Made by a program: the position numbers and the translations under genes. The notes below the pieces were generated by a model. It was not told the origin of the DNA, did not search any database, and saw only the letters and a list, made by a program, of their open reading frames with translations. A stretch of DNA of 64,000 nucleotides from the NCBI RefSeq assembly GCF_900105735.1, contig NZ_LT629793.1:4464001-4528000 (forward strand). Direction: 5' to 3'. Shown piece by piece: positions 54,491-64,000 of this stretch (positions are counted from its first letter, which is position 1; each line of letters begins with the position of its first letter). Source of the stretch: Pseudomonas yamanorum. GTDB lineage: Bacteria > Pseudomonadota > Gammaproteobacteria > Pseudomonadales > Pseudomonadaceae.

Positions 54491-55948
54491 ATGAGTGAAG
54501 AGATTCTGATCAATATCACGCCGATGGAATCGCGCGTGGCGGTGGTAGAGAACGGTGTTCTGCAAGAAGTGCACGTCGAGCGCACTCAAAAGCGCGGGAT
54601 CGTCGGCAATATCTATAAAGGCAAGGTTGTGCGTGTGTTGCCGGGGATGCAGGCGGCTTTCGTCGACATCGGCCTGGACCGCGCCGCGTTTATCCATGCT
54701 TCGGAAATCTCCCTGCGCGAAGGCCCGGCGGTTGAAAGCATCAGCGCCCTGGTGCACGAAGGGCAGAGCCTGGTGGTGCAAGTCACCAAGGACCCGATTG
54801 GCTCCAAAGGCGCGCGGCTGACCACGCAACTGTCGATCCCTTCGCGCTACCTGGTGTACATGCCGCGCACCGCCCACGTTGGCATTTCCCTGAAAATCGA
54901 AGACGAAGCCGAGCGCGAGCGCCTGAAAAAGGTGGTCAGCGATTGCGTGGCTCTGGAAGGAATCAAGGAGGCCGGTGGCTTTATCCTGCGCACCGCCGCT
55001 GAAGGCGCGGGTGCCGATGAAATCCTCATGGACATCCGCTACCTGCGTCGCCTCTGGGATCAGATCGGCGCGCAGATCAAGACCATCGGTGCGCCCAGCG
55101 TGATCTACGAAGACCTCGGTCTGGCCCTGCGCACCTTGCGCGATCTGGTCAGCCCGAAGATCGAGAAAATTCGCATCGACTCGCGGGAAACCTTTCAGCG
55201 CACCACGCAATTTGTTGCCGAACTGATGCCGGAAATCGCCGACCGCCTCGAGCACTACCCGGGGGAGCGGCCGATTTTCGACCTGTATGGCGTCGAAGAC
55301 GAAATCCAGAAAGCCCTTGAGCGCAAAGTGCCACTTAAGTCCGGCGGCTACCTGGTGGTGGACCCGGCGGAAGCCATGAGCACCATCGACGTCAACACCG
55401 GCGCCTTTGTGGGCCATCGCAACCTCGAAGAAACCATCTTCAAGACCAACCTCGAAGCGGCCACCGCGATTGCCCGCCAGCTGCGCCTGCGCAACCTGGG
55501 CGGAATCATCATCATCGACTTCATCGACATGGAAGACGAAGAGCATCAACGCCAGGTGCTGCGTACCCTTGAGAAGCAACTGGAGCGCGATCACGCCAAG
55601 ACCAACATCATCGGCATTACCGAGTTGGGGCTGGTGCAGATGACCCGCAAGCGCACCCGTGAAAGCCTGGAGCAAGTGCTGTGCGAGCCGTGCAGCAGTT
55701 GCCAGGGGCGCGGCAAGTTGAAAACTCCGGAAACGGTTTGCTACGAGATTTTCCGTGAAATCCTACGGGAGGCGCGCGCCTACCAGGCCGAGGGCTATAG
55801 AGTCCTGGCTAACCAGAAGGTGGTCGACCGGTTGCTGGATGAAGAGTCCGGCAACGTGGCCGAGCTGGAGGGTTTTATCGGGCGCACCATTCGCTTCCAG
55901 GTCGAAACCATGTATTCCCAGGAACAATATGACGTGGTGCTGCTCTGA
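54491..55948 (+). CDS. rng: Ribonuclease G
   Basis: A 485-aa endoribonuclease maturing 16S rRNA 5' ends and degrading mRNA; E. coli RNase G is 489 aa. N-terminal S1-like domain with RGIVGNIYKGKVVRVLPGM, catalytic Asp residues in TIDVNTGAF and IIIDFIDMEDEEH, and the zinc-link cysteines in CEPCSSCQGRG. ATG 54491 gives MSEEILINITPMESRVA, matching the family. Confidence 0.97.
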   Translation: MSEEILINITPMESRVAVVENGVLQEVHVERTQKRGIVGNIYKGKVVRVLPGMQAAFVDIGLDRAAFIHASEISLREGPAVESISALVHEGQSLVVQVTKDPIGSKGARLTTQLSIPSRYLVYMPRTAHVGISLKIEDEAERERLKKVVSDCVALEGIKEAGGFILRTAAEGAGADEILMDIRYLRRLWDQIGAQIKTIGAPSVIYEDLGLALRTLRDLVSPKIEKIRIDSRETFQRTTQFVAELMPEIADRLEHYPGERPIFDLYGVEDEIQKALERKVPLKSGGYLVVDPAEAMSTIDVNTGAFVGHRNLEETIFKTNLEAATAIARQLRLRNLGGIIIIDFIDMEDEEHQRQVLRTLEKQLERDHAKTNIIGITELGLVQMTRKRTRESLEQVLCEPCSSCQGRGKLKTPETVCYEIFREILREARAYQAEGYRVLANQKVVDRLLDEESGNVAELEGFIGRTIRFQVETMYSQEQYDVVLL

Positions 55949-56024
55949 TTCGCGTTAGCTCTTATCAACGAGACGGACAGACCTTGATCTGCCGTCCGAC
56001 TATTGCCTTTGAGGGTCGCCTGAC

Positions 56025-59000
56025 ATGGAGCGTCTGATACGCTTTTTTGCCGCATTGACCCGCTGGGGCCTCGGCCTGTGCGCCTTGCTGCTGGTATTGG
56101 CAGCGGTGTACGTGAGCCTTGGCCGTGAATTGACGCCGCTGGTGGCGGAATACCGTGGCGAAATCGAAGCCAAGGCTCGCACGGCGCTGGATATGCCCCT
56201 GAGTATCGGCAGCCTGGAAGGGCGCTGGAGCGGCTTCGCCCCGGTATTGATGGCCCACGACGTGATGGTCGGCGAGGGCACCAATGCCCTGCGCCTGGAC
56301 CAGGTACAGGTGGTGCCGGACATCTGGGCCAGCCTGCTGGCGCGCGAAGTGCGCATTGCCCACCTGGAAGTCAGCGGCCTGCAGGTCAGCGTGAAGGAGG
56401 ACCAGGACGGCCATTGGGCGCTGCAAGGCCTGCCGGTGCAGGACGACCAGCCACTGGATCCCGAACAACTGCTGACGCGCATGCAAATGGTCGGGCAGGT
56501 TTCATTGCTCGACAGCCAGGTGACGCTGCAGCCATTCGACCAGGCGCCGCTGACCTTGACCTATGTCGGCGTGAGCCTGCAGACCGGGGCCAACCGCCAG
56601 CGCCTGGACGCGCGCTTGACCCTGCCCGACGGCCAGCCCCTGGCGTTGAACCTGAGCACCCGGATCCGTGCCAGCCAGTGGAAAGACGGCGAAGCCCAGG
56701 CTTACCTGAGCTTGCCCCAGAGTGACTGGGCAAAATGGATCCCGGCGAAACTGCTCCAGCAATGGAAACTCACCGAATTCAAGGCCGGCGGCGAATTCTG
56801 GCTGACCTGGGCCAAGGGTACTGTGCAAAGTGCTGCCGTACGCCTCAACGCCCCGCAACTCAAAGGCAGCTATGCCGATCGCAAGCCGGCGCACATCGAG
56901 AACCTGGCCCTCACCGCCTACCTGCAACGCAGTGACAGCGGCCTTAAGGTGCTGTTTGACTCGCTGGCGATGAACCTGGGCGACACCCGCTGGGAATCGC
57001 GCCTGCAACTTCAGCAAACCCTGGCGACCGACAAGGCCCAGGAAGTCTGGAACCTGCAAGCCGATCGCCTGGACCTGACGCCGATCACGCCATTGCTGCA
57101 CGCCTTGGCGCCCTTGCCGGAAGCCGTGGCCACAACCCTGGATCATCTAAAGGCTACCGGCACGCTGCGCAACGTATTGCTGGATTACCGGCCTCAAGAC
57201 ACCACCGAGCAGCGCGTGAGCTTTGCGGCCAACCTCGACCGCATCGGCTTTGACGCCTACTTCGGCGCTCCGGCCGCCCGCAATGTCAGCGGCAGCATCA
57301 GCGGTGACCTGGGCAAGGGCGAGTTGCGCATGGACAGCAAGGATTTCTCCTTGCACCTGTTTCCGATCTTCGCCAAGCCCTGGCAGTACATCCAGGCCAA
57401 CGCCCGCCTGACGTGGAAGCTGGACAAGGAAGGCTTCACCCTGATCGCGCCGTATATCAAGGTGCTGGGCGAGGAGGGCAAGGTCGCCGCCGACTTCCTG
57501 ATTCGCCTGCATTTCGACCATAGCCAGGAAGACTATATGGACCTGCGGGTCGGTATGGTCGATGGCGATGGCCGCTTTACCCCCAAATACCTCCCGGCCG
57601 TGTTGAGCCCGGCACTCGATGAGTGGTTGCGCACCGCGATTCTCAAGGGCGCGGTGGACGAAGGCTTCTTCCAGTACCAGGGCTCGCTGAATCACGATGC
57701 GCTGCCCGCCTCACGTAATATCAGCCTGTTCTTCAAGGTGCATGATGCCGAGCTGGCGTTTCAGCCGGGCTGGCCGCACGTCAGCAAGGTCAAGGGTGAA
57801 GTGTTTGTCGAGGAGAGCGGCGTGCGCATCCTGGCCAGCAAGGGCCAGTTGCTCGACACCAAGGTCAACGACATCTACGTCAACATTCCCCATGCGCCCG
57901 AAGGCAAGGACAGTCACCTGCTGCTCACCGGCAACTTTGCTGGCGGCCTGGGCGATGGGCTGAAAATTCTTCAGGACGCGCCGATCGGTACCGCTTCGAC
58001 CTTCGCCGGCTGGAAAGGCGAGGGTGACCTGCAAGGCAAGCTGGACCTGGATATTCCCCTGGCCAAGGACGCCGAGCCCAAGATTGTGGTGGACTTCAAG
58101 ACCGACAAGGCGCGCCTGCAACTGGCCGATCCTGCGCTGGACCTGACCCAGCTCAAGGGTGATTTCCGCTTCGACAGCGCCAAGGGCCTGAGTGGCCAGA
58201 ACATCAGCGCACAGGCCTTCGACCGGCCGATCACCGCGCAGATTTTCGCCGATGGCAAGCCAGGCAACCTCAACACCCGCGTCACCGCGAAAGGGCAGGT
58301 GACCGTCAAGCGGTTGACTGACTGGCTGAAGGTCAGCCAGCCGTTGCCGGTGTCCGGCGATATCCCCTACCAATTGCAGCTCAACCTCGACGGCGCCGAC
58401 AGCCAGTTGATGGTCAGTTCCAACCTCAAGGGTGTGGCCGTGGACCTGCCGGCGCCGTTCGGCATGCCAGCGAGCCAGGGCCGTGACAGCGTGTTCCGCA
58501 TGACCTTGCAGGGTAAGGAGCGCCGTTACTGGTTCGATTATGGCGAGTTGGGCAGCTTCACCTTCGCCGCCCCGGCCGACAGTTTTGCCGATGGCCGTGG
58601 CGAGCTATTCCTGGGGGATGGCGATGCGGTGTTGCCGGCCGGCAAGGGCTTGCGTATCCGCGGTGTGTTGTCGGAGCTGGATATCGATCCCTGGAAAAAA
58701 CTCGTGGACCGCTACGCCGGCAACGATCCGGGAGGCAGTGCCAAGCAGCTGTTGAGCGGGGCGGACTTCAAGATTGGAAAGCTGACGGGCTTCGGCACCC
58801 AGTTCGATCAGGTCAACCTGCAACTGGATCGCAAACCCGCCGCCTGGGGCTTGCAGTTCGACAGCCAGCAGGCCAAGGGTACCGTGGGGTTGCCGGATGC
58901 CAAGGGCGCGCCGATTGCGGTCAACTTGCAGTACGTGAAGTTGCCTGCTGTGGATCCGACGGTGCAGGCAGATGAAAATGCGCCGGACCCGCTGGCTGAC

Positions 59001-59840
59001 GTTAATCCCAAGGATATTCCTGCGCTGGATATCGCGATTGCCCAGTTGTTCCAGGGCCCTGACCTGATAGGTGCATGGTCGTTGAAAGTGCGGCCGACGG
59101 CCAAGGGCATGGCGTTCAACAGCCTCAACCTGGGGCTCAAGGGCATGCTGCTCCAGGGCGCCGGCGGTTGGGAGGGCGCTCCCGGCGCCAGCAGCAGTTG
59201 GTACAAGGGCCGCCTGGACGGCAAGAACATTGGGGACGTGCTCAAGGGCTGGGGGTTTGCGCCGAGTGTGACCAGTGAAGAGTTTCATGTGGACGTGGAC
59301 GGCCGCTGGCCGGGCTCGCCAGCCTGGGTCGGTCCAAAGCGCTTCTCCGGCAGCCTGGACGCAAGCTTCCGCAAAGGCCAATTTGTTGAAGTGGAAGGCG
59401 GCGCCCAGGCGCTTCGGGTGTTTGGCTTGCTGAACTTCAACTCCATCGGTCGCCGGCTGCGCCTGGACTTCTCGGACTTGCTCGGCAAAGGCTTGAGCTA
59501 TGACCGAGTCAAGGGCTTGCTGGCGGCCAGTAATGGCGTGTTTGTGACCCGTGAGCCGATCACCATGACCGGCCCGTCGAGCAACCTCGAGATCAACGGC
59601 ACCCTGGACCTGGTGGCTGATCGTGTCGATGCCAAGCTGCTGGTGACGCTGCCGGTCACCAACAACCTGCCGATTGCCGCGCTGATCGTCGGCGCGCCGG
59701 CCATTGGCGGTGCGCTGTTCCTGATCGACAAGCTGATTGGCGACCGTGTTTCCCGTTTCGCCAGCGTGCAGTACAAGGTAGAAGGCCCGTGGAAGGACCC
59801 GAAAATCACCTTCGACAAGCCATTTGAAAAGCCAAACTGA
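56025..59840 (+). CDS. yhdP: AsmA-like envelope protein YhdP
   Basis: A 1271-aa protein with one N-terminal membrane helix (LCALLLVLAAVYVSLG) and a very long periplasmic part of repeating beta-rich segments, the YhdP/TamB/AsmA-like family thought to carry phospholipids between the two membranes. Features are ALDMPLSIGSLEGRWSGFAP near the start and NLPIAALIVGAPAIGGALFLIDKL at the end. It follows rng, as in E. coli and P. aeruginosa. Confidence 0.95.
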   Translation: MERLIRFFAALTRWGLGLCALLLVLAAVYVSLGRELTPLVAEYRGEIEAKARTALDMPLSIGSLEGRWSGFAPVLMAHDVMVGEGTNALRLDQVQVVPDIWASLLAREVRIAHLEVSGLQVSVKEDQDGHWALQGLPVQDDQPLDPEQLLTRMQMVGQVSLLDSQVTLQPFDQAPLTLTYVGVSLQTGANRQRLDARLTLPDGQPLALNLSTRIRASQWKDGEAQAYLSLPQSDWAKWIPAKLLQQWKLTEFKAGGEFWLTWAKGTVQSAAVRLNAPQLKGSYADRKPAHIENLALTAYLQRSDSGLKVLFDSLAMNLGDTRWESRLQLQQTLATDKAQEVWNLQADRLDLTPITPLLHALAPLPEAVATTLDHLKATGTLRNVLLDYRPQDTTEQRVSFAANLDRIGFDAYFGAPAARNVSGSISGDLGKGELRMDSKDFSLHLFPIFAKPWQYIQANARLTWKLDKEGFTLIAPYIKVLGEEGKVAADFLIRLHFDHSQEDYMDLRVGMVDGDGRFTPKYLPAVLSPALDEWLRTAILKGAVDEGFFQYQGSLNHDALPASRNISLFFKVHDAELAFQPGWPHVSKVKGEVFVEESGVRILASKGQLLDTKVNDIYVNIPHAPEGKDSHLLLTGNFAGGLGDGLKILQDAPIGTASTFAGWKGEGDLQGKLDLDIPLAKDAEPKIVVDFKTDKARLQLADPALDLTQLKGDFRFDSAKGLSGQNISAQAFDRPITAQIFADGKPGNLNTRVTAKGQVTVKRLTDWLKVSQPLPVSGDIPYQLQLNLDGADSQLMVSSNLKGVAVDLPAPFGMPASQGRDSVFRMTLQGKERRYWFDYGELGSFTFAAPADSFADGRGELFLGDGDAVLPAGKGLRIRGVLSELDIDPWKKLVDRYAGNDPGGSAKQLLSGADFKIGKLTGFGTQFDQVNLQLDRKPAAWGLQFDSQQAKGTVGLPDAKGAPIAVNLQYVKLPAVDPTVQADENAPDPLADVNPKDIPALDIAIAQLFQGPDLIGAWSLKVRPTAKGMAFNSLNLGLKGMLLQGAGGWEGAPGASSSWYKGRLDGKNIGDVLKGWGFAPSVTSEEFHVDVDGRWPGSPAWVGPKRFSGSLDASFRKGQFVEVEGGAQALRVFGLLNFNSIGRRLRLDFSDLLGKGLSYDRVKGLLAASNGVFVTREPITMTGPSSNLEINGTLDLVADRVDAKLLVTLPVTNNLPIAALIVGAPAIGGALFLIDKLIGDRVSRFASVQYKVEGPWKDPKITFDKPFEKPN

Positions 59841-59888
59841 GTACCTGTGGAGTAGCATGGCCTCATGCCTTTTCTGGAGTGTAGGCCC

Positions 59889-60737
59889 ATGTCCTTTGCG
59901 GTAATCCAAATGGTCAGCCAAAGCGATGTGCTGGCCAACCTGGCCCAGGCCCGGCGCTTGCTGGAACGAGCGGCGGCGGGTGGTGCAAGGCTTGCGGTAC
60001 TCCCGGAAAACTTCGCCGCCATGGGCCGTCGCGATGTGGCCGATATCGGTCGCGCCGAGGCCTTGGGCGAAGGACCGATCCTGCCATGGTTGAAACAGAC
60101 CGCCCGCGACCTCACCTTATGGATAGTGGCCGGCACTTTGCCGCTGCCTCCAAAGGATCAGCCGAACGCCAAGTCCAATGCCTGCTCGCTGCTGATTGAT
60201 GATCAGGGCGAAATCGTTGCCCGTTACGACAAGCTGCACCTGTTCGATGTCGACGTGGCTGATGCCCGGGGTCGTTATCGCGAATCCGATGACTATGCTC
60301 ATGGTAGCCAGGTGGTGGTGGCGGATACGCCGGTCGGCCGCCTGGGGCTGACAGTGTGTTACGACTTGCGTTTTCCGGAGCTTTACAGCGAATTGCGCGC
60401 GGCGGGTGCTGAACTGATTACCGCACCCTCCGCGTTTACGGCGGTGACGGGTGCCGCGCACTGGGATGTGCTGATTCGTGCCCGGGCCATCGAGACCCAG
60501 TGCTACCTGCTGGCGGCCGCCCAGGGTGGCGTGCATCCGGGGCCCCGGGAAACCTTCGGGCATGCGGCGATCATCGATCCATGGGGACGCGTGTTGGCAC
60601 AACAGGATCAAGGCGAAGCGGTGTTGTTGGCCGAGCGCGATAGCAGTGAACAGGCGTCGATACGGACGCGCATGCCGGTGGCGGGCCACCGGCGCTTTTT
60701 CTCGCAGGGCGCGCAGCGACCTGCTTCAGAACGATGA
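59889..60737 (+). CDS. Carbon-nitrogen hydrolase (nitrilase family), YbeM/Nit1-like
   Basis: A 282-aa enzyme with the catalytic triad Glu40 (LPENFAAMG), Lys115 (YDKLHLFDV) and Cys157 ([10 protein letters not shown]). This subgroup includes deaminated-glutathione amidases, so hydrolysis of a small amide metabolite is likely. ATG 59889 ([11 protein letters not shown]) is preferred over a start eight codons earlier. tldD follows after 16 bp. Confidence 0.92.
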   Translation: MSFAVIQMVSQSDVLANLAQARRLLERAAAGGARLAVLPENFAAMGRRDVADIGRAEALGEGPILPWLKQTARDLTLWIVAGTLPLPPKDQPNAKSNACSLLIDDQGEIVARYDKLHLFDVDVADARGRYRESDDYAHGSQVVVADTPVGRLGLTVCYDLRFPELYSELRAAGAELITAPSAFTAVTGAAHWDVLIRARAIETQCYLLAAAQGGVHPGPRETFGHAAIIDPWGRVLAQQDQGEAVLLAERDSSEQASIRTRMPVAGHRRFFSQGAQRPASER

Positions 60738-60753
60738 ATTTAAGGCCAAACCT

Positions 60754-62196
60754 ATGAGCGAGTTGTTGTCCTCAGTCAGTGAACACCTCCTGGCGCCTGG
60801 TGGCGTGACCATCGAAAGCTTGCAAGCGGTCCTCGGCGATCTGGCCGGGCCAGGCATCGACGCTGCCGACCTGTATTTCCAGGGGCAGATTTCCGAGTCC
60901 TGGGCCCTGGAAGACGGGATCGTCAAGGAAGGCAGCTTCAACCTTGATCAAGGTGTGGGCGTGCGTGCGCAGTCCGGTGAAAAAACCGGCTTTGCGTACA
61001 GCAATGCCATTACCCTTGAAGCCCTGGGCCTGGCGGCTCGCGCGGCGCGTTCGATCTCCCGTGCCGGTCAAAACGGGACGGTGCAGGCGTTCAGCACCCA
61101 GGACGTGGCCCAGTTGTATGCCCCGGATAACCCGCTGGAAGTGATCAGTCGCGCTGAAAAGGTCGAGCTGCTCAAGCGTGTGGACGCGGCGACCCGCGCC
61201 CTGGACCCGCGTATCCAGCAAGTCACCGTGAGCATGGCCGGTGTGTGGGAACGCATCCTCGTGGCCTCCACCGATGGCGGCCTGGCGGCGGATGTGCGGC
61301 CACTGGTGCGTTTCAATGTCAGCGTGATCGTTGAACAGAACGGCCGCCGCGAGCGCGGTGGCCATGGCGGCGGCGGGCGTACCGACTACCGTTATTTCCT
61401 CACCGAAGACCGCGCCATGGGCTATGCCCGTGAAGCGCTGCGCCAGGCCCTGGTTAACCTGGAAGCGATTCCAGCACCAGCCGGCACGTTGCCGGTGGTG
61501 CTGGGGTCCGGCTGGTCCGGCGTGCTGCTGCATGAAGCCGTGGGCCACGGCCTGGAAGGTGACTTCAACCGCAAGGGCAGTTCGGCCTACAGCGGGCGCA
61601 TGGGCGAGATGGTTGCGTCCAAGCTCTGCACCATCGTCGATGACGGCACCCTGGCTGGGCGCCGCGGCTCATTGAGCGTCGATGACGAAGGCACCCCGAC
61701 CGAGTGCACCACGCTGATCGAAAACGGCGTGCTCAAGGGCTACATGCAAGACAAGCTCAACGCCCGCCTGATGGGCGTAGCCCGTACCGGTAACGGGCGT
61801 CGCGAGTCCTACGCGCACCTGCCGATGCCGCGCATGACCAACACTTACATGCTCGGTGGCGAAAGCGACCCGGCCGAGATCATCGCCTCGGTGAAGCGCG
61901 GTATCTACTGCGCCAACCTCGGTGGTGGGCAGGTGGACATCACCAGCGGCAAATTCGTGTTCTCCACCAGCGAGGCGTATTTGATCGAAGACGGCAAGAT
62001 TACTGCGCCGGTCAAAGGGGCAACGTTGATTGGCAACGGTCCGGAAGCCATGAGCAAGGTCTCGATGGTCGGTAACGACCTGTCGCTGGACAGCGGTGTG
62101 GGGACATGTGGGAAGGATGGTCAGTCGGTGCCGGTGGGTGTCGGCCAGCCAACCTTGAAAATTGATGCGATCACCGTGGGTGGCACGGGGTCGTAG
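60754..62196 (+). CDS. tldD: Metalloprotease TldD
   Basis: A 480-aa subunit of the TldD/TldE protease that trims small peptides such as microcins and CcdA. The metal motif [11 protein letters not shown] has His260, Glu261 and His265. [17 protein letters not shown] and the C-terminal [21 protein letters not shown] (in parts) are characteristic. Its partner pmbA is 0.7 kb downstream, with darP in between on the other strand. Confidence 0.97.
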   Translation: MSELLSSVSEHLLAPGGVTIESLQAVLGDLAGPGIDAADLYFQGQISESWALEDGIVKEGSFNLDQGVGVRAQSGEKTGFAYSNAITLEALGLAARAARSISRAGQNGTVQAFSTQDVAQLYAPDNPLEVISRAEKVELLKRVDAATRALDPRIQQVTVSMAGVWERILVASTDGGLAADVRPLVRFNVSVIVEQNGRRERGGHGGGGRTDYRYFLTEDRAMGYAREALRQALVNLEAIPAPAGTLPVVLGSGWSGVLLHEAVGHGLEGDFNRKGSSAYSGRMGEMVASKLCTIVDDGTLAGRRGSLSVDDEGTPTECTTLIENGVLKGYMQDKLNARLMGVARTGNGRRESYAHLPMPRMTNTYMLGGESDPAEIIASVKRGIYCANLGGGQVDITSGKFVFSTSEAYLIEDGKITAPVKGATLIGNGPEAMSKVSMVGNDLSLDSGVGTCGKDGQSVPVGVGQPTLKIDAITVGGTGS

Positions 62197-62211
62197 GAAC
62201 GGGAGCTTCGG

Positions 62212-62234
62212 GTGGCGAAGGTCGCCACCCGGGG
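62212..62234. other. Hairpin between tldD and darP
   Basis: GGGTGGCGA, AGG, TCGCCACCC; no U-run on either strand. It lies between the two convergent stops and may act as a weak bidirectional terminator. Confidence 0.45.
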
Positions 62235-62241
62235 AAGAGGG

Positions 62242-62763
62242 TCAGCGCAGGCCGCGTTGACTATCGTCCAGCTCACGGATGTACTTGAAGATTTTTCGGC
62301 TGGAGGCCGGTGGCTTGCTTTGCGCCAGTTCGTGCTGGGCCTGACGGATCAGGGAGCGCAATTGTTGGCGATCGGCATCCGGGTACTCGATGACGAACTT
62401 CTCCAGTACCGCGTCATCGCCGGCGATCAAGCGATCACGCCAGCGTTCCAGGTTATGGAAACGCTCGTTGTACTGGCGAGTGGAGGCATCGAGTTGATCG
62501 AGCAACGTCAGAATGGCGTCAGTGTCCTGGTCGCGCATCAGTTTGCCGATAAACATGAGGTGCCGTTTACGCGCGATATTCGCGGTGTGCTTGGGCGCAT
62601 CGTTCAGGGCCCGGCGCAGGGCGTCGGTCAATGGCAGTTTTGCACACAAGTCAGGCTTGAGTGTTGTAAGGCGCTCGCCGAGGTCAACCAGAGCATGCAG
62701 CTCGCGTTTGACCTGAGATTTGCTTTTCTCCCCATCGAGGGAGTCGTCGTAAGAATCAACCAT
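62242..62763 (-). CDS. darP: Dual-action ribosomal maturation protein DarP (YjgA, DUF615)
   Basis: A 173-aa helical protein bound to late 50S precursors. [35 protein letters not shown] and [19 protein letters not shown] are family hallmarks. ATG 62763 starts [17 protein letters not shown] as in other pseudomonads; no strong RBS is visible and the frame extends a few codons upstream. It is antisense-oriented between tldD and pmbA, a common arrangement. Confidence 0.93.
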   Translation of the reverse strand: MVDSYDDSLDGEKSKSQVKRELHALVDLGERLTTLKPDLCAKLPLTDALRRALNDAPKHTANIARKRHLMFIGKLMRDQDTDAILTLLDQLDASTRQYNERFHNLERWRDRLIAGDDAVLEKFVIEYPDADRQQLRSLIRQAQHELAQSKPPASSRKIFKYIRELDDSQRGLR

Positions 62764-62871
62764 GGTGGCAGTCCGCAAAGAAACGCCGCCATGATAACCA
62801 GTCGGGGGCCGCTTGTCCGGCCCGGTCGCTAGAAGGCCTTAACCGAAAGCAGAATTTGAGTGGAGAAAACC

Positions 62872-64000
62872 ATGAGTGCAGCCCAAAGCGTCGGTCCGCA
62901 AGCGTTACCGGCACTGCAGGAACAAGTCGAGCAGATCATTGCCGAGGCCAAGCGCCAGGGGGCCAGTGCCTGTGAAGTGGCGGTGTCCCTGGAGCAGGGG
63001 TTGTCGACTTCGGTACGCCAGCGGGAAGTGGAAACGGTTGAGTTCAACCGCGACCAGGGGTTTGGTATCACCTTGTACGTGGGCCAGCGCAAAGGCTCGG
63101 CCAGCACCTCCGCCAGTGGCCCGGAAGCGATTCGCGAAACCGTCGCGGCAGCCCTGGCGATTGCCAAGCACACGTCTGAAGATGAAAGCTCGGGCCTGGC
63201 TGATGCAGCCCTGATGGCTCGGGACTTGAAGGATTTTGACCTGTTTCATGCCTGGGACATCACCCCTGAGCAGGCGATTGAACAGGCACTGACCTGTGAA
63301 GCGGCGGCATTTGATGCCGACAGCCGGATCAAGAACGCCGATGGCACCACCTTGAGCACTCATCAGGGTTGCCGCGTGTATGGCAACAGCCACGGCTTTA
63401 TCGGCGGTTATGCCTCGACGCGTCACAGCCTGAGCTGCGTGATGATCGCCGAAGCCAACGGCCAGATGCAGCGTGATTACTGGTACGACGTGAACCGCCA
63501 GGGCGAATTGCTGATGGACCCGGTGCTCATCGGCCAGCGTGCCGCGCAACGTGCGGCCAGCCGCCTGGGCGCGCGCCCGGTGCCGACTTGCGAAGTGCCC
63601 GTGTTGTTCTCGGCGGAACTGGCCGGTGGTTTGTTCGGCAGCTTCCTTGGGGCGATTTCCGGCGGCAACCTGTACCGCAAGTCGTCGTTCCTCGAGGGCG
63701 CGATTGGCCAGAAGCTGTTCCCGGAATGGCTGACCATCGATGAGCGTCCGCACCTGATGCGCGCCATGGGCAGTTCGTCGTTTGACGGTGATGGCCTGGC
63801 GACCTATGCCAAGCCGTTTGTTGAGAACGGTGAGTTGGTGTCCTACGTGCTGGGTACTTATGCCGGTCGCAAGCTCGGACTGCCAAGCACAGCCAACTCG
63901 GGCGGCGTGCACAACCTGTTCATCACCCATGGGGATGAAGACCAGGCGGCGCTGTTGCGGCGTATGGGGCGTGGCTTGCTGGTCACCGAGTTGATGGGCC
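62872..64000 (+). CDS. pmbA: PmbA/TldE, 5' part only
   Basis: The first 376 residues of the TldD partner are present; the gene runs off the right edge. ATG 62872 follows GGAG at suitable distance. VREVETVEFNRDQGFGITLY-like segment, DADSRIKNADGTTLS and CEVPVLFSAELAGGLFGSF are typical. TldE lacks the metal-binding HExxxH, which TldD supplies. Confidence 0.95.
   Translation, partial: MSAAQSVGPQALPALQEQVEQIIAEAKRQGASACEVAVSLEQGLSTSVRQREVETVEFNRDQGFGITLYVGQRKGSASTSASGPEAIRETVAAALAIAKHTSEDESSGLADAALMARDLKDFDLFHAWDITPEQAIEQALTCEAAAFDADSRIKNADGTTLSTHQGCRVYGNSHGFIGGYASTRHSLSCVMIAEANGQMQRDYWYDVNRQGELLMDPVLIGQRAAQRAASRLGARPVPTCEVPVLFSAELAGGLFGSFLGAISGGNLYRKSSFLEGAIGQKLFPEWLTIDERPHLMRAMGSSSFDGDGLATYAKPFVENGELVSYVLGTYAGRKLGLPSTANSGGVHNLFITHGDEDQAALLRRMGRGLLVTELMG

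Noticed and set aside
54407..59921. Minus-strand frames opposite rng and yhdP
   Set aside because: Same reason: reverse-strand shadows of conserved genes.

Overview
The window is a chromosomal segment of a fluorescent Pseudomonas (P. fluorescens group). The evidence is the GC-rich codon use, the REP/REPIN palindromes built on GTGGGAGCGGGCTTGCTCGC, and gene blocks that match, from memory, the P. aeruginosa PAO1 orders prfC; roxR-roxS-SIMPL-dpp; yhcB-trpS-zapE-rplM-rpsI-petABC-sspAB; and gatCAB-mreBCD-maf-rng-yhdP-nit-tldD-darP-pmbA. No prophage, insertion sequence, CRISPR array, tRNA or rRNA was seen. Most of the window is well-conserved core genome; the unusual parts are inserted genes, repeats and regulatory details.

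Layout. 1-2.8 kb: the 5' end of an osmoprotectant ABC permease, prfC, and a small secreted acidic protein. 2.8-15.4 kb: a minus-strand di/tripeptide uptake cluster with four DppA-type binding proteins, an OpdP-like porin and the DppBCDF transporter. 15.5-18.8 kb: a large DUF6543/dermonecrotic-toxin-like protein lying between the dpp genes and the SIMPL-roxSR genes. 19-23.6 kb: the redox two-component system RoxSR and an SbmA/BacA-like ABC exporter. 23.7-36.3 kb: housekeeping genes (zapG, trpS, zapE, ribosomal L13/S9, cytochrome bc1, sspAB) with a GlxA-type regulator, an acyl-CoA dehydrogenase and an aldo/keto reductase.

36.4-44.4 kb: a galactarate (mucate) catabolic locus. GarD dehydrates galactarate, KdgD converts 5-dehydro-4-deoxyglucarate to 2-oxoglutarate semialdehyde, a semialdehyde dehydrogenase gives 2-oxoglutarate, an MFS permease imports the acid, and a FadR/FCD regulator probably controls the set. 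Inside this locus sit a 243-bp tandem duplication of the regulator's 3' end and a divergently oriented phospholipase C-like gene whose leader carries a LexA-type SOS box. 44.5-47.6 kb: an AEC transporter, a carboxymuconolactone decarboxylase-like protein, a CaCA-family exchanger with altered ion-site residues, and an RlpA-like lipoprotein. 47.6-64 kb: gatCAB, then mreBCD (mreC appears to start at ATT), maf, rng, yhdP, a nitrilase-family gene, tldD, darP and the 5' part of pmbA.

The most noteworthy observations are the SOS box on the phospholipase gene, the ATT start of mreC, the loss of the conserved glutamates in both repeats of the CaCA exchanger, the toxin-like gene, the regulator/REP tandem duplication, and a long structured RNA element between petC and sspA. 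No complete, clearly new multi-gene system was found.
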